From Flectonema sp. DT1601 (lineage: Eukaryota; Euglenozoa; Diplonemea; Diplonemida; Diplonemidae): 64,000 nucleotides of DNA. The position numbers and the translations under genes are program-made. Below, in pieces: positions 1-11,774 of this stretch (the first letter of the stretch is position 1; each line of letters starts with the position of its first letter). Where the stretch lies: the NCBI GenBank assembly GCA_964019425.1, contig OZ025786.1, positions 1,240,001 through 1,304,000 of the forward strand. The letters run 5' to 3'. The notes below the pieces were generated by a model, which ran no database searches, had not been told where the DNA came from, and saw only the letters and a program-made list of their open reading frames with translations.

Positions 1-46
1 CAACAAGCAAACAGATAAACGCGCAGATGGTGCTGGCCGATGGGCG

Positions 47-79
<33 letters not shown>

Positions 80-824
80 CAAAAAAAAATATATTTGAAG
101 AGGGGAAAAGAGCACAACGAGGATGCTATAATTATTTATTCCTTGGAAAAATACAAAAAAAAAAAAAAAATACAAAAAAAATATTATCACGTGTGAAAGT
201 TGAATCGCTTCATCTCTCCGTGATGGAATCGACACAGGCAACGTCTCTTTTCATATTTGTTTTTTTTTTTTTTTTTTTTTTTTCTTGTCTCCGTCTCTCC
301 TCCCGAATAGTCACAGGCGAATTACTTTACTCGCCTACTTATTTTTCAAACAACAAAGGGAAAACCAACAACGTCATGTTTTTTTTAAATTTTTAAATTA
401 TTTTTTTTGTTCTGTTTCCTGTCGCTTTTGTTTCCCTTCGTAAGCGCATAAACGTTAAAAAAAGAAGGGGGAAAAAAAAAAAAAAAAGAGAAAAAAAAAA
501 AAAAGAACTATCGCAACAGTACCCTCTTGTCACCCAGTTTCTTGTTCGGTGATAAGAAGACGAAGGGAAAGAAGAAAGGAACAATCTGTGAAAGCAAACA
601 GAGTAATCTATTTTTTTTTTTTTATTTTTTTTTTTTTTTTAAATTTCCTCTGTCCAGGCGGATCCACGGGTCCTATTTTCTCTGGAAATATACGATTATT
701 TTTTTTTATTATGTTGCGTGGTTCAAAAAGAATAATCATACCATGTTATATAATTTGGTTTTTTTTTTTATTTATTAAAACAACAAATGCAAATCAGTAT
801 TTTGTTTTGCTTGTCTTCCTTTAC

Positions 825-861
<37 letters not shown>

Positions 862-1528
862 TTTTTGTTGCTTTTTGTTGCTTACAAGAAAAACAACGAA
901 AAAAAAAAAAAGAAAAAAAAAATTTACTCGCACAAAGTGGGGGGAAAAAACTGCGAATAGAGGAATAGCGTATTTTCAAGTTTTTCAAGAGGAGGATGCA
1001 AACTGAATAATGTTTTCTATTACATAATAAAATTGAGTGACTTAGTAAAAGCCTCGTTGTTGCTCATTTCATTTTTGTTTTTTTTTTTTTTTTTTTTTTT
1101 TTTTTCTTTCCGTATCACGCATATTAAAAAAAAAGAATGAAGGAATACACAACTTAAAAGAAGAATGAAAAAAAATTCTCCCTTTTTTTCTCCTGAAGAG
1201 AATTCTGGCAGGCTCCAAAATTAGTAGCAATGCCCCGTTTTTTTTTTTTTTTTTTTTTGTTTTTTTTTTTTTATAATTATAATTCATTGTAATTAAAAAA
1301 AGGAAGTGCTAATTTTTTTTTTTTTTTTTTTTTTGTAAATTAAAACAAAAATAAAATAAAAAAATTAAAAAAAATGATTCTTAAATGTACCTCTTATACT
1401 GGGGAGCATGTCGCGGCAACGCTTTGGTAGACTTATTTTTTCCGTCGATGCCAACACCCTTATGGTCTTCCTTCGCAGATCGACGACATGTACCGAATCA
1501 CAATACCAACCACTAGGTGTAGCTACGC
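1..1528. other. Intergenic, homopolymer-rich, no supported gene
   Basis: Runs of 10-25 A or T occur roughly every 50-100 bases. The ORFs here are low-complexity Lys/Phe translations of these runs. No RNA gene or conserved reading frame was recognised. It is the 3' flank of the CCCH zinc-finger gene. Confidence 0.6.
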
Positions 1529-3234
1529 TTAGACATACTGCTCTGCGAATGTATCTGGGTAGAGGCTGGTTGGTTGTGGAATCCTGTTTTTTGTTTTGAT
1601 TTAAAAAAATATTGGAGAATTCTCCGTTGCCTACATCTAAATATTTAGATTAAACCTTAATACTTTTGTTGATTTCAGACAGTTATAATGTAAAAAAACA
1701 GCAACAATTTTTTAGGTATTTAAACACAATTAATATCAAGTACTTGACTGAAAATATACTTGTAGTTGTTAATCAAAGAAAAGGTACGTTTAGAGAAAAG
1801 AATAAAAAAAAAAAAAATTGTCTTATGGAACGTGGGGAAAACAGATAACACTCGACATCACAAGTAACGGTTCTTAATCTGAATAGTTTTTTTCAAAAAA
1901 AAAAAAACAGAAAAATGAAAAATGAAAAAGATAAAAATAAAAATCTCACACCACAATGAAGGATCAGGTTTTCTAGTGTTTTCCGTCGTTATTTCAGTTC
2001 TTTGCAGCTGTTGTTGTGGCTGTGGCTGTTGTTGTGGCTGTGCAGACAGCTCTCGCAATTGCAAAGCAGGCTGATAGTACATAGCTGGTTTGCATCTGGC
2101 TTGAGCAGGAAGTACATCAAGCGGAACAGGACCTTCCTCTGTAACTAACGGGATTCCATAAGTTTCTATCCGCATAGCATTCACTACACCGAGTGCTGGA
2201 GCCGTCGTAGCAGCTGCAGCCGCAGCAGCTTGAAAGTCTTGTTGCGCTACTTGTGGAGCAGCAGTGACTTGAGTCTGAGCTGTCGTTGCCTCTTCTGGTC
2301 TAAAATGACCAGGAGCACCCGGCATTGTTGGGTTCTGTAGTGTTATGAGACTCGGATTAGGAGCGTTAACAAAAAACGCATAAAACTCTCTACAGATGTG
2401 AAGATTATGACACTGACCTTCAAAGGGACACTTACCCTCAAGGAACATTCGACAAGCTCTGTTTGCGTTGAAGACTAAAAGAGTTGAGTTGGCAGGGGTC
2501 AATTCTTTTAGTCCTCTACTCTCTAATATTCTATCAACAGGAAGAGCACATCTCTGCCCAAGTCTGTTTACCATAAAGACTCTACCTCTGAAAGTAATCC
2601 CTGTCTGCTCACTGTGAATTGGACAGCATGGTCTTGGTCTTTTTAAGAATTGTAAGAAATCACTTTGAACATGAATGTGTGGACACTGCGATGGACCTTC
2701 TGGAACACAGCAATTTCTACCAGACAGCAGACCTGGACAGATTTGGAAGTTATTTGAAAAAGAAGACTGCTGGGCGTGGTATGCAGCTCTTCCCGGAGAA
2801 TCAATCGTTTTAATGTGAGGAATGATAACTTTTGATATCGGGTTTGAAGGATCTGTGACGATAACCTCAAGTGATCTCTGGTCTGTGTATGGCTCTTCTG
2901 CGTCAGCAGCTCCATGGGTATTTCTTTTTTCTTTAACAAAAGTTCTACTTGTGTGAATTTGATTACACCTCGCAAAACTTTTACACTTTTCCTTCTGATA
3001 CAACATACATAAATAACTTTCTCTCCTCTTTGGATTGTTTTTATTCATAAAATAAGTCCGTAGTCCGTTTGTATTTTCCATCATCTGCATTGGAATTTGT
3101 AATTTTTCTTTTGTCGCAGGATCCACAATCTCAGCGAACGTTTCTTCAGTTACCCAGTCAGGAAATTTTCCGTTTTGTAGTGCGAACATAACGTCGGTGT
3201 CATTCTGCTGAGCGTCTCCGCTGTTGTTTTCCAT
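1529..3234 (-). CDS. CCCH zinc-finger protein (three fingers), two exons
   Basis: Probable RNA-binding regulator. Three Cys3His-type clusters are visible: CMLYQKEKCKSFARCNQIH near residue 80, a variant cluster (CPGLL...CPHIH) near 170 and CRMFLEGKCPFEGQCHNLH near 250. A low-complexity tail follows (Ala run, Gln/Pro run near 430). The start at 3234 (MENNSG) follows a poly(A)-rich leader. The longer upstream reading is Lys/His low complexity and was not used. I infer one intron at 1584-1951: a donor GTGTGA follows a codon interrupted after TG, and an acceptor CAG at 1584 restores Trp and gives a short coding-like tail ending in FAEQYV. Without splicing the frame runs into Phe/Ile low complexity. 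Fingers of this spacing are common in euglenozoan RNA-binding proteins, but no specific orthologue is claimed. Confidence 0.75.
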
Positions 3235-4893
3235 TTTTTTAATTTTTTTTTTTTTTAAAACTTGATGATGATGATGTGTTTTTTTTTTTTTTTTTTTTCC
3301 CTTCTTTTTTTTTCTTCTTCTGGAATATAAGAGTTTTTTGACACTAACTAACGACAAAGAGACAAAATCACAAAAGTTAAGTCGAATCCATCCATTTGAT
3401 CTCCTGTTCGGGTACTTCCTGTTGAAGGATAAAATAAATGTTAACAAATCACTTGCATAGAGCCACCTGGAAAGGAAAAACTAAAAAAAATAAAGTGGCT
3501 TTAATCCACCGTGCTTCGATTTTGCTTGGACAGGTAAGCGAGACAGGGTACACTTTGCACAAAGTATTTTTCTTCTTTTTTTTCTTTTTTTTTCTTTTTC
3601 TTTGTTCCATTTCGTTACTTTTTTTTTTTTTCCTCTTGCTGCGATTAAAAAAAAAAAAAATAAAAAATAAAAAATTGAAAAAACAAAAACCACTCAGATT
3701 AGCCTTAATTTCGTTGAACGCAGACAGAATCCTGTCGCACGGGGGAAAATAAATCATGACCATAAGAAATAACGGCTTTCAATCTGAATAGTTTCTTCTC
3801 CGACTACGTCGGTACAACAAACAAACAGACAAACAAACAAACAAAATATTCTCAGGAAAAGAAGAAGACGGAGAACAAACAACGATTTTTTTTTTTTCTT
3901 TTCCTTTCTTTTTTTTTTTTCTTTTTTCTTTCCCCTTGCGTTCTGTTGAGAACAGCTTCAACAATAAAAACTTATCTTTTCAAATTGCACACAGTCATAA
4001 GTAAGGATAGCACTGTAAATTGAAATACAAAGCAGGGATTGTGTTGCGGGTATGGAACACTACAAAACAGATCATCTTGAAGAAAAACTTTCCTCTTCAA
4101 AAAGAAATCATTCAGAAAAAAAAAAACAACAGACCTGGCAGTAGGGAGAAGACTGAAAAATTCTTTTCTACTCATCAACCCCTTTAAAAAAAAAAAAAAA
4201 AAAAAAAGATAATATGAACAAAAGCAATTGAGGCAAACATTATTATCATTTTTTTTTTTTTGAAGAAAAAAAAAAAAATCCCCCGAATCCAACATAAAAA
4301 AGCTTTCCGACTGTAGAGCTTATTCACATCTCTCAAGAAGAAAAACCGCCGACGTTTGGACACATGCGAGAGCACAGAACACCTCCTTATTACTATAGCG
4401 TTCTCAGAAACCTTTACGTTGGTTGACTAGCAGTTGTTCCCTATTTTTTTTTTTTTTTTTTTTCTCTCTTTTTTTTTTTTTTGTTTTGTTTTGCTCATTG
4501 TGCGCTATGGTTTGCGCGATGAGGGGGAAAAAAAAAAAAAGTGGCAATCGCATAGGGTTGTATTTTCGGGATGCAAAAAAAAAAAAAAAAAAAAGGTTGC
4601 AAGATATGATTCTAAATGCCCTCTAAGAAACCATTTTTTACTGACGGGATGAAGGTCCCGAGGGCAACCATTGTAGATATAACAACTTAACAACAAAAAT
4701 AAGAAAAGAAAACTCCCGACTGCTACATCAACCATAGTGGAATCAAAAATAAAAGCAAAGAGGGGAGACGAGAAAAGAGGCAAACTGGATTTGGGTTAAA
4801 AATAATAATGAAAAATAAAATAAGAATTCCCCACTTGCTTCAATAAAGAAAGTGGGATTTTTGCCAAATCTAAGTTCGGGTTACTCACTTACA

Positions 4894-4924
<31 letters not shown>

Positions 4925-5237
4925 CCAAGTGTTTCTGTACTACTGTGTCCTTCCACTTTCTCCCTCTGCTACTTTTGGCAAAGAAAAAAAATATATAAAA
5001 ACAAAATAAGGAGGGGGGTTTTCTTTTTTTTTTCTTAAACTGTTTTTGAGCATATTTATAAATTATATAAATACATTAGATTGTATCAAAAGGTTAACTA
5101 ACATAAACAATCAGTTATCTATGAGACAGTAAAATAAGGGCTGGATGGGGGCTGGGTGTAAAAAAAAAATTAGTACATCACTGACCGTTCTGGCTGAAAA
5201 TGACATCAAAGACAAACGCGTGTGTGTATTATAATAA
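3235..5237. other. Intergenic, 2 kb, with one dispersed-repeat copy
   Basis: Homopolymers and low-complexity ORFs. A copy of dispersed repeat A is at 3688-3812. No gene supported. Confidence 0.55.
3688..3812. repeat. Dispersed repeat A, copy 1
   Basis: Shares CAGATTAGCCTTA, GTTGAACGCAG and the block CGACTACGTCGGTACAA with a copy at 8527-8604, and its first part with 18973-19015. Each copy directly follows a poly(A) run on the + strand. This copy carries ~45 extra internal bases. It may be an old SINE-like sequence or an intergenic processing element. Confidence 0.6.
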
Positions 5238-6697
5238 TTACTTTTCCTGGAAAATAAGCTGCTCAATCAACGGGGTTATTTGAAGTGCCTGTTTGTTTTT
5301 TTTTTTTTTGTAAAAAAAATTTTTTTTTTTTTTGTTCCACCGAAACGATAGGTTCATACCTGAGGTCCCAGTACACATTGCAGCCTCTTGAGTAACTCAG
5401 TGTCCTCTCCTTCTGCATGGTCGAATGAATTATAAATATCAATACACATTCTGAGCTTTTCAGGTCCTACTCTTTGATGGAGGAGTTCTTGAAGCTGATT
5501 TTTAGTAGCGACTGGAGCCTTGTCAGTGACAAGACCTCCACCTTCTTGATCATGAGCAACTGCTGCTAGTTTGACCATGTCAGCACAGTCTGAGATAGTT
5601 TTCTCAAAGTTTGGTCTGCACGCCTGAGAACTAACCGGCTTTGGACTACTCGCCTTCGGTGATCCAGCTTCCTGATTTCTCTTCAAGTCCTGCATGTATT
5701 CTGGAGGGGGTGCAGTAACCATCGCTGCAATATTATTTTTGTTCATCTTCCCTAACTTCATACTTGCCTGCGGTGGTGCAGGTGCCGGAGCGGTTGGAGT
5801 CGGAGAAGGCTTTGCTGGCTGCTTATGCTGTTTTGCTAAGTTTGCCTGTGCTGCTTCTTTTTCACGAATAGCCCTGGCGAAATTTTTTAAATTCCGTTGC
5901 ATATATGGAGATGACATTATCGTGGGAATGTTTGGTCTTTGAGAAGGATCTAAATTTAAAAGAGATCTGGTGAGCTCTCTCAACTCCTCACTGTGACCCA
6001 GCTTATCATTTATTGGATGGTAGACTCCTGTTGCAATCACTTGCATGAGTGATTTTATGTCCTTTGCTTGAAAAGGCTTTGTTAGCATAATCAACTCGTA
6101 TAACATCACACCAAGACTCCAAACGTCACATTTGCTGCTGTATGGTTCATTGCGACACATTTCTGGTGAGAAGTAGTAAGGAGTTCCACAGACAGTGTTT
6201 GCTAACCCGACTGTTCCAAGCTGCTTCGAAACACCAAAGTCTCCCAGCTTTACTACATCAGATGATGTTAGAAAGACGTTCATCGTCTTCAGATCACGAT
6301 GAAGAATGTGTTTTTTATGAAGATGCTTTAAGGCCAAACAAACTTGAATAAAATAAGTTAAAATTTGTTCTTCTGAAAACGGTTTTCTCAATTCTCGTTT
6401 TTGTTTTTTTATTTTCGTCGCCAAGTCTCCTCCATCAGCATACTCCATAATGATGTAAATTTTATTTACGTGTTCGAAACTTTCGATAAATTTTGTGATG
6501 TTTGGATGGTCAAGTTGAGCCAGTACAGCTACTTCATTTCTTGACCCGTCAATATCTCTTTTGCTCATATTCGCCATGTCAATCTCCTTCGCAACAAAAG
6601 CAACAGAACTACTTTGATGCCTCACCAACAAGGCCTGACCAAAGGCACCTTTTCCAACAACTTTCAGCACTTCGTATCCTCGGGTTTCGAGTGCCAT
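5238..6697 (-). CDS. NEK-family serine/threonine kinase, two exons
   Basis: Protein kinase of the NIMA-related family, whose members act at cilia, basal bodies and in mitosis. The kinase domain covers about residues 8-260: glycine loop GKGAFG, catalytic Lys in VAKEI, HRDLK, DFG and GTPYYFSPE with CDVWSLG. All catalytic residues are intact. A Pro/Ala-rich linker (~280-350) and a helical tail follow. The start at 6697 (MALETR) follows an A-rich leader. The unspliced frame ends at 5354, but CAG|GTATGA there is a splice donor. Removing 5289-5359 (71 nt, acceptor CAAACAG) gives an in-frame tail ALQITPLIEQLIFQEK and TAA at 5238, which fits the short helical C-terminus seen in several NEKs. A very similar donor recurs in the PEF, ABRACL and kinesin genes. 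Confidence 0.9.
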
Positions 6698-7122
6698 TCT
6701 TCTTCTTTTTTTTTTCTTTTTTTTTGTATTTCTGGAGGGGAAAAAATATATAAAACAATAAAACATCAGTAGTACATTAATCAACATCGTTTTTGGTTTT
6801 ATTTATTTTTTTTCTTGTTTTTTTTTTTTTGTTTTGTGGAGCAATCAGCGGTACAAAATCCTAATAAAGTGAAAATAAGTTAAGTCACCTTGACACAATT
6901 CTCACTTCTACCACGAATAGGTTTTATGGGTATCAACTAATTTTTTTTTTTTTTTTTGGGATCGGATAGGAGATGACCCAAAAGATTCAATTTTGGTAGT
7001 TAGAAACGGAAGAACGGAATTTAAAAAAAAAGAGAAAGAAAAAAAACTTGAAACAGTATTGAAAGATTCAATGCATCAATCTCTTTAGTGGGGTACATCT
7101 AATCATCTAATGAGATACTTGC
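6698..7122. other. Intergenic, nothing supported
   Basis: A/T runs only. No coding-like exon or repeat copy recognised. Confidence 0.5.
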
Positions 7123-7611
7123 CTACCAATCCTCGTCAATACATTCCCAAACTGTGTTACCAGATTTCGTTGGAGCTGATGGTACAGCAGGTATACTTCC
7201 AACATAGATCTTCTTTTCATATCTGTTTGTTGCTCTCTGGAATAAATCACCACCCATAGAATGATCCAGGGGTTTCTTCGCATCAGGTGCTGTACCGTAT
7301 ATTTGATTTGCTTTTTCATTTCCAATTTTCTTCATTACAGAAACTTCATCTGGACACCATTTATATGTACCCATACATGATTTTACTTTTGAGATGTGCG
7401 CACCTAGTGCTCTGTGAACCTGAGCACATTTTGTACAAAAAAAAACACCTAAAGAAACACTTGCCCATGATGTAGGTGTTGCATTGCATTCAGAGCATCT
7501 GTTATTGTTTCCTTGTTTTTTAATTGTATTTATTTCAGATAATAAAGATGCTTCATCGATTTCTGAGCATCTGTATGTCTTTCCCAACTTACTAATAATT
7601 ACGTCAGACAT
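7123..7611 (-). CDS. Small ArfGAP-domain protein
   Basis: GTPase-activating protein for Arf small GTPases (vesicle traffic). In 162 residues it has little more than the ArfGAP zinc finger: CSEC, then 16 residues, then CTKC (about residues 40-63), followed by the invariant Arg in QVHRALG and by HISKVKS. The start at 7611 (MSDVII) directly follows a poly(A) run of more than 20; upstream codons are Lys/Phe only. A ~25-residue tail ends in ECIDEDW and has no recognised domain. The family is usually longer, so this is a minimal member, or a later exon is missing: GATTG|GTAGGCAAG at the stop is a weak possible donor. A copy of repeat D lies 80 bp upstream. Confidence 0.88.
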   Translation of the reverse strand: MSDVIISKLGKTYRCSEIDEASLLSEINTIKKQGNNNRCSECNATPTSWASVSLGVFFCTKCAQVHRALGAHISKVKSCMGTYKWCPDEVSVMKKIGNEKANQIYGTAPDAKKPLDHSMGGDLFQRATNRYEKKIYVGSIPAVPSAPTKSGNTVWECIDEDW

Positions 7612-7692
7612 TTTTTTTTTTTTTTTTTTTTTTTTGTTAAAAAAAAACTGATTAAAGAGATTCATATATTGCTAAGGAAAATTATTTACGAA

Positions 7693-7786
7693 CGAAACCG
7701 TGAACCGACTTAAACTAATATAGCTAAAGGAGGTTTACGTTTGCTGCCTCAACACTCTTTTTCGTTCTTACAATACTTGTTAATGC
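7693..7786. repeat. Repeat D, copy 1
   Basis: About 94 bp, roughly 90% identical by eye to 49005-49099. Both contain CGAAACCGTGAACCGACTTA, AAAGGAGGTTTACGT and TTCGTTCTTACAATACTTGT. This copy lies just upstream of the ArfGAP start codon; the other lies in an intron. Confidence 0.8.
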
Positions 7787-8497
7787 GAAAAAAAGAAGAA
7801 AAAAAAAGAAAGAAAGAATGGAAAAGAAAAAAAAAAAGGCAATGCTTTGTCAGTTATTTTCGCATTGTTGTTTTTTTTCTTTTTTTCCAATGCAATTCAC
7901 ACTTTTTTAATTTTATAAAAAAATAAAAAAAAATAAAAACGCAATCAACGATATAGTTCGTAAAAAAAGAGGAGCACGGAGTGAGATTATTTATCATCCA
8001 AAAAAGAAAACAAATTTATTTATTATCTTCGATGAATGAAGATGATTGTTTTTTTTTTTTAACAACGTGGCCAGTACTTGCCTCTACATGTAAGTTAAGT
8101 CTGTCTTTTTTTAAAAAAAATGATAATAATAATAATAATAAGAGGATCACCCAACTTCTTTTTTTAACGGCAGCACCGTTTTCTTTCTTCCGTTTTCAAC
8201 TTCCCTGCGTGAAACACTTTCTATTTTATTTTTTTATTTTTTTCCCCTTTGAAGATTAGATTTTCGTTCGACACATAAAGGAAGAAGAAGAAGAAGAAGA
8301 AGAAGAATCACAATAAAGACGGACATTACATGGCAGCAAAGCAGCAGCACGCTTAGATGAGCACCCATAATTGAAAAAGAAAAGGGAAAAAAAAAAATAG
8401 ACATGTTTTTTTTTACGTTAGCGATCGAAATACAAATTAAAAATAATTTTGTGTTATTTCTCGAAATATATAAATTCAAAAGGAAAAAAAAGGAGGA

Positions 8498-8526
<29 letters not shown>

Positions 8527-8530
<4 letters not shown>

Positions 8531-8604
8531 ATTCAGATCAGCCTTATATTGTTTGAACACAGGCAGAAATTTGTCGTTACGGCTTTCTGACTACGTCGGT
8601 ACAA
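8527..8604. repeat. Dispersed repeat A, copy 2
   Basis: Follows a ~30-base poly(A) run and ends in GACTACGTCGGTACAA. It lies about 16 bp beyond the stop codon of the alpha-N-acetylglucosaminidase gene, so it probably falls in that gene's 3' UTR. Confidence 0.6.
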
Positions 8605-8619
8605 AAAAGAAAAGAAAAA

Positions 8620-10926
8620 TTAGTTCTGATCTAAAACAAGTGGTGCATACTTAGCAAACAAATCCCGTGCAATGACAACGGTATCTCCAACAGGTTGAGT
8701 TGGATACTCAAATCCAGATGATCTCCAGCTGTCATACCAATTAATAAGAGCAACATGATAGGCTGTAATATCAAATGGTACTTTTGATTTCAATCCAGAC
8801 ACAATATAACTAATGTAGAACTGCCACCTACCACCGTAATATGATGATAACAACCCTCCCCATTGTTTGTTTGCATAGTCCATGAGACCTGGTAGCTGAT
8901 TGATTGGACCAGTTGCATTAGAAGCTGAAGGTTGCGGGTATTCCCAAACTGTCACTTGAGTTATGGCATTCCATCTCATTAGTGCAGTTGTGTTAGTATC
9001 AGTTCCCCATGCTTCTGCTGATTGGATCCAAGTTCCAAATAAAAACGATTCCACCGATGACAACACCAAGTCCATGTCATTGGCCAAATCAGTTAGTTTC
9101 TTTCCCTCTGACACAATTGCGTTTACGTCGCCTGAGTCAACAGCAGCTGCTAATTTCTTATAAACCACACTCGAATACTTTGCTAAAACTTGTCTACTCA
9201 CATCTGCTAAATCATGCTTGTAGGTTTCTGGGATCGGATTAAAGTCGTTTGCGGATGAGATTAAATTTCCCCAAGCAGCGCAAAAGATTGATTCATTGTA
9301 CCAATGAGAACCTTGAAGTTTATCCCAACCAGTTCCATTGGCAACAGCGGTGATGGTATCCTTTGATGCCATTAGATTGTAGTTGGAATAGCTGTAAACA
9401 GTATCACCAATGACATTCCATGCAGCTGTTGCGTTTGATGAGTATGATCCGTACCTTCTTGTGGCATAGTCAGATACCCATTTTGAAGTTGAAAAGTTAG
9501 AAGTTCTGTATCCCATCTCATTCATCATTTCATAAAGCATTGCATTCTGATTAATTCCTTCCATTGTCAACCCAGTTCCAACAATTGTAGAATTAGTATT
9601 CTTCGCGTCAACAGGTCCATTTGAAATCGATTTCATGTCTCCCCACATTCCATCATTTCCACCAAAATCGTGTAACATACACCAAATAAATGGTGCTCCA
9701 TAATAGCTTTGTGTCTTTTTATATAAAGGTGATTCCTCAGCCATGAGGTCAAGAAGGATGAGTTTTCCAGTTGGGATGGCAGAGATCCATCCCTTGACGT
9801 ATGATTGATGTAAGCCGAGTAACCAAGACCATGTTTGGTATATCCATATTGCGTCTGGATCAGTTCTGGTCATGCCTGCGTACGCGGCTTTACTGTGAGC
9901 GTATGCGTTAGGATCAATATCAATATCGTCACCACTCTTCTCAGAAGGTAATTCAGTCTGTTCACTGTACCAAGGTGCTGCAACTGGACTGAATGTTCCA
10001 TCAGCTGCGTACATGTGATCGGTTCCAAAGTTTTCTATCAAAGTAGTCATAAAAAGATCAGCCGCTTTGTCAAAGACTGGATCAAGAGCATCTACCCAAG
10101 GAGAGCATGCATACTTTGATCTAACTGGGTTATTACAATTACCAACTCTGCTGATATTTGCAGTTGGATACAAAGACATCATAGCTAGTGGAACATTACC
10201 TTGAAAGGCAGGTAAGACAGGTTTCATTCCAAATGATCTCATGCGGGCTAAGATCTTTTTTTGAAGATCGAACTGTCCGTCAATCCAGTCCTGCGGAAGT
10301 GGTCCTCCCCATCGCATGAGTCCTTGTCCACGTGCCCATGCTAGGAATGCTGGACCTCCAAAGAATTCACCCAACTGTTCGTCTGATACTCCAAGTTTGT
10401 TATAAACCATTTGATAAATCTTTTCCTGACCAGTGTATGCGAGTGGAAGGTTTATTCCTTGCATGGCCATCCAATCAATTTCTCTCATCCAATCTCTTTC
10501 CTGATACCAAACAAAAGAATAACTAAAAGTACACACATTAGCATAGTAGCTATATTTATGTTCGCGATTTTGAAAAAAAGTTTCAGTTGGAATCGGGATG
10601 GATGAGTCGTTTATGAAACTAATTTGATTTCCTCCAGTCCTTGGCCAGGATATGACCGACTTCGCAGTGTATTTTAAATAATGGTGGAAAGCCATTGATA
10701 ACTCTATTGCGGTGGTTCCTTTTAAGAATACTCTTCCATCATGCGGTTCGTACTCAAAACAATTATCGTAACCAGTACCGCAATCACTAGAACTTAGAAG
10801 AGAAAGCTCAAAGTAAGTTGAAAATCTCTCAGGGATAGTTCTTTTTATCAATCCTTGCACTGCAGAGATTTCATCACCAGCTGCCGATGCCACTGAAAGC
10901 AGCAGCAGTGAAAGCATTTTCTTCAT
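8620..10926 (-). CDS. NAGLU: Alpha-N-acetylglucosaminidase (GH89, NAGLU-like)
   Basis: Lysosomal or secreted exo-glycosidase that removes N-acetylglucosamine from heparan-sulfate-type glycans. 768 residues (human about 743). A signal peptide follows Met-Lys-Lys (LSLLLLSVASAAG). The family order is present: N-terminal domain, TIM-barrel segments YYANVCTFSYSFVWYQERDW and EIDWMAMQGINLPLAYTGQE, FFGGPAFLAW, MRSFGMKPVLPAF and WCMLHDFGGNDGMWG, then an all-helical C-terminus. The Glu in GTGLTMEGI matches the nucleophile region. Where animal enzymes have TFNE, this protein has TFSPVAAPW, so one catalytic Glu may be missing or displaced. The start at 10926 follows a poly(A) run; the longer upstream frame is low complexity. 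No introns. Confidence 0.95.
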   Translation of the reverse strand: MKKMLSLLLLSVASAAGDEISAVQGLIKRTIPERFSTYFELSLLSSSDCGTGYDNCFEYEPHDGRVFLKGTTAIELSMAFHHYLKYTAKSVISWPRTGGNQISFINDSSIPIPTETFFQNREHKYSYYANVCTFSYSFVWYQERDWMREIDWMAMQGINLPLAYTGQEKIYQMVYNKLGVSDEQLGEFFGGPAFLAWARGQGLMRWGGPLPQDWIDGQFDLQKKILARMRSFGMKPVLPAFQGNVPLAMMSLYPTANISRVGNCNNPVRSKYACSPWVDALDPVFDKAADLFMTTLIENFGTDHMYAADGTFSPVAAPWYSEQTELPSEKSGDDIDIDPNAYAHSKAAYAGMTRTDPDAIWIYQTWSWLLGLHQSYVKGWISAIPTGKLILLDLMAEESPLYKKTQSYYGAPFIWCMLHDFGGNDGMWGDMKSISNGPVDAKNTNSTIVGTGLTMEGINQNAMLYEMMNEMGYRTSNFSTSKWVSDYATRRYGSYSSNATAAWNVIGDTVYSYSNYNLMASKDTITAVANGTGWDKLQGSHWYNESIFCAAWGNLISSANDFNPIPETYKHDLADVSRQVLAKYSSVVYKKLAAAVDSGDVNAIVSEGKKLTDLANDMDLVLSSVESFLFGTWIQSAEAWGTDTNTTALMRWNAITQVTVWEYPQPSASNATGPINQLPGLMDYANKQWGGLLSSYYGGRWQFYISYIVSGLKSKVPFDITAYHVALINWYDSWRSSGFEYPTQPVGDTVVIARDLFAKYAPLVLDQN

Positions 10927-11742
10927 TTTTTTTTTTTTTTTTTTTTTTTTTTTCTTCCCTCTTTTTCCCCTTCTGTGAAAAAAAAATAAAATTTTAGAAA
11001 CCCCCTCACTGACGTAAAGTATATAACCAACTTTTTCGCATATGTATTTTTTGTTTTTATGTAAAAAGAAAGAAGGGGAAGAAAAAAAAATAGTATGAAT
11101 TAAAAGGCAAACATATAACACATTACACGAAAGCCTTTAGCAAAAGGCAACAATAAAACACATCGAGAGCACTAGTACAAATGGGCAGAATATGCTAAGA
11201 GAGGGAGGTAATTGATACTGCATTCTTAAGTTCAAAAAGAATAATAATTTCTTTGATAATTTTGATTGTTAGCGGCAGCGTAGTAAATGACTGCAAATAA
11301 ATAAATAATACCACTGGAGGCTACGTGAACATAGTTGAGCGCCACTTGTCTATGTTATCGTTAGCAGCTATGGAGGGAGGGAATGTTTTTTTTTTTTTTT
11401 GTGTAAATGTCCAGAGACGGAAAATTAGCCAGTCTTTTTTTTTTTTTTTTCTTTTTTTTTTTCAAAAAATAAATACACACAAAGCCCAGACCATATTCTC
11501 CCAGAAGAAGACACAATGATCTAGAATCACAAGACTGAATCCAACGTTTTTGTTCCGCCTCCATTATAATAACAATAGAGACGGTAGTCTAAATGAATTG
11601 TTTTTGGGAAAGGGAATAGCGATAACTATGAACAGCATCAGCAAGGAATTTGGGTCAAAAATATCGAAGACTTGTCTTTTTTATATGAGCAATAAAAAAA
11701 TAAGAAAAGAAAGAAAAAAGGAATTTCCCTTTCCGATTAATT

Positions 11743-11774
<32 letters not shown>

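Larger units (their letters stand above)
7612..8619. other. Intergenic with repeat D, repeat A and microsatellites
   Basis: Contains repeat D (7693-7786), an AAT-type microsatellite near 8122, a GAA microsatellite at 8281-8307 and repeat A (8527-8604). The ORFs are low complexity. No gene supported. Confidence 0.55.

Noticed and set aside
40-857. ORFs rich in Lys or Phe at the left end, and similar ones throughout
   Set aside because: They translate A/T homopolymers and lack any complex sequence.
5354-5360. TGA at 5354 as the NEK stop codon
   Set aside because: CAG|GTATGA is a splice donor; joining to 5288 gives a better, family-like C-terminus.
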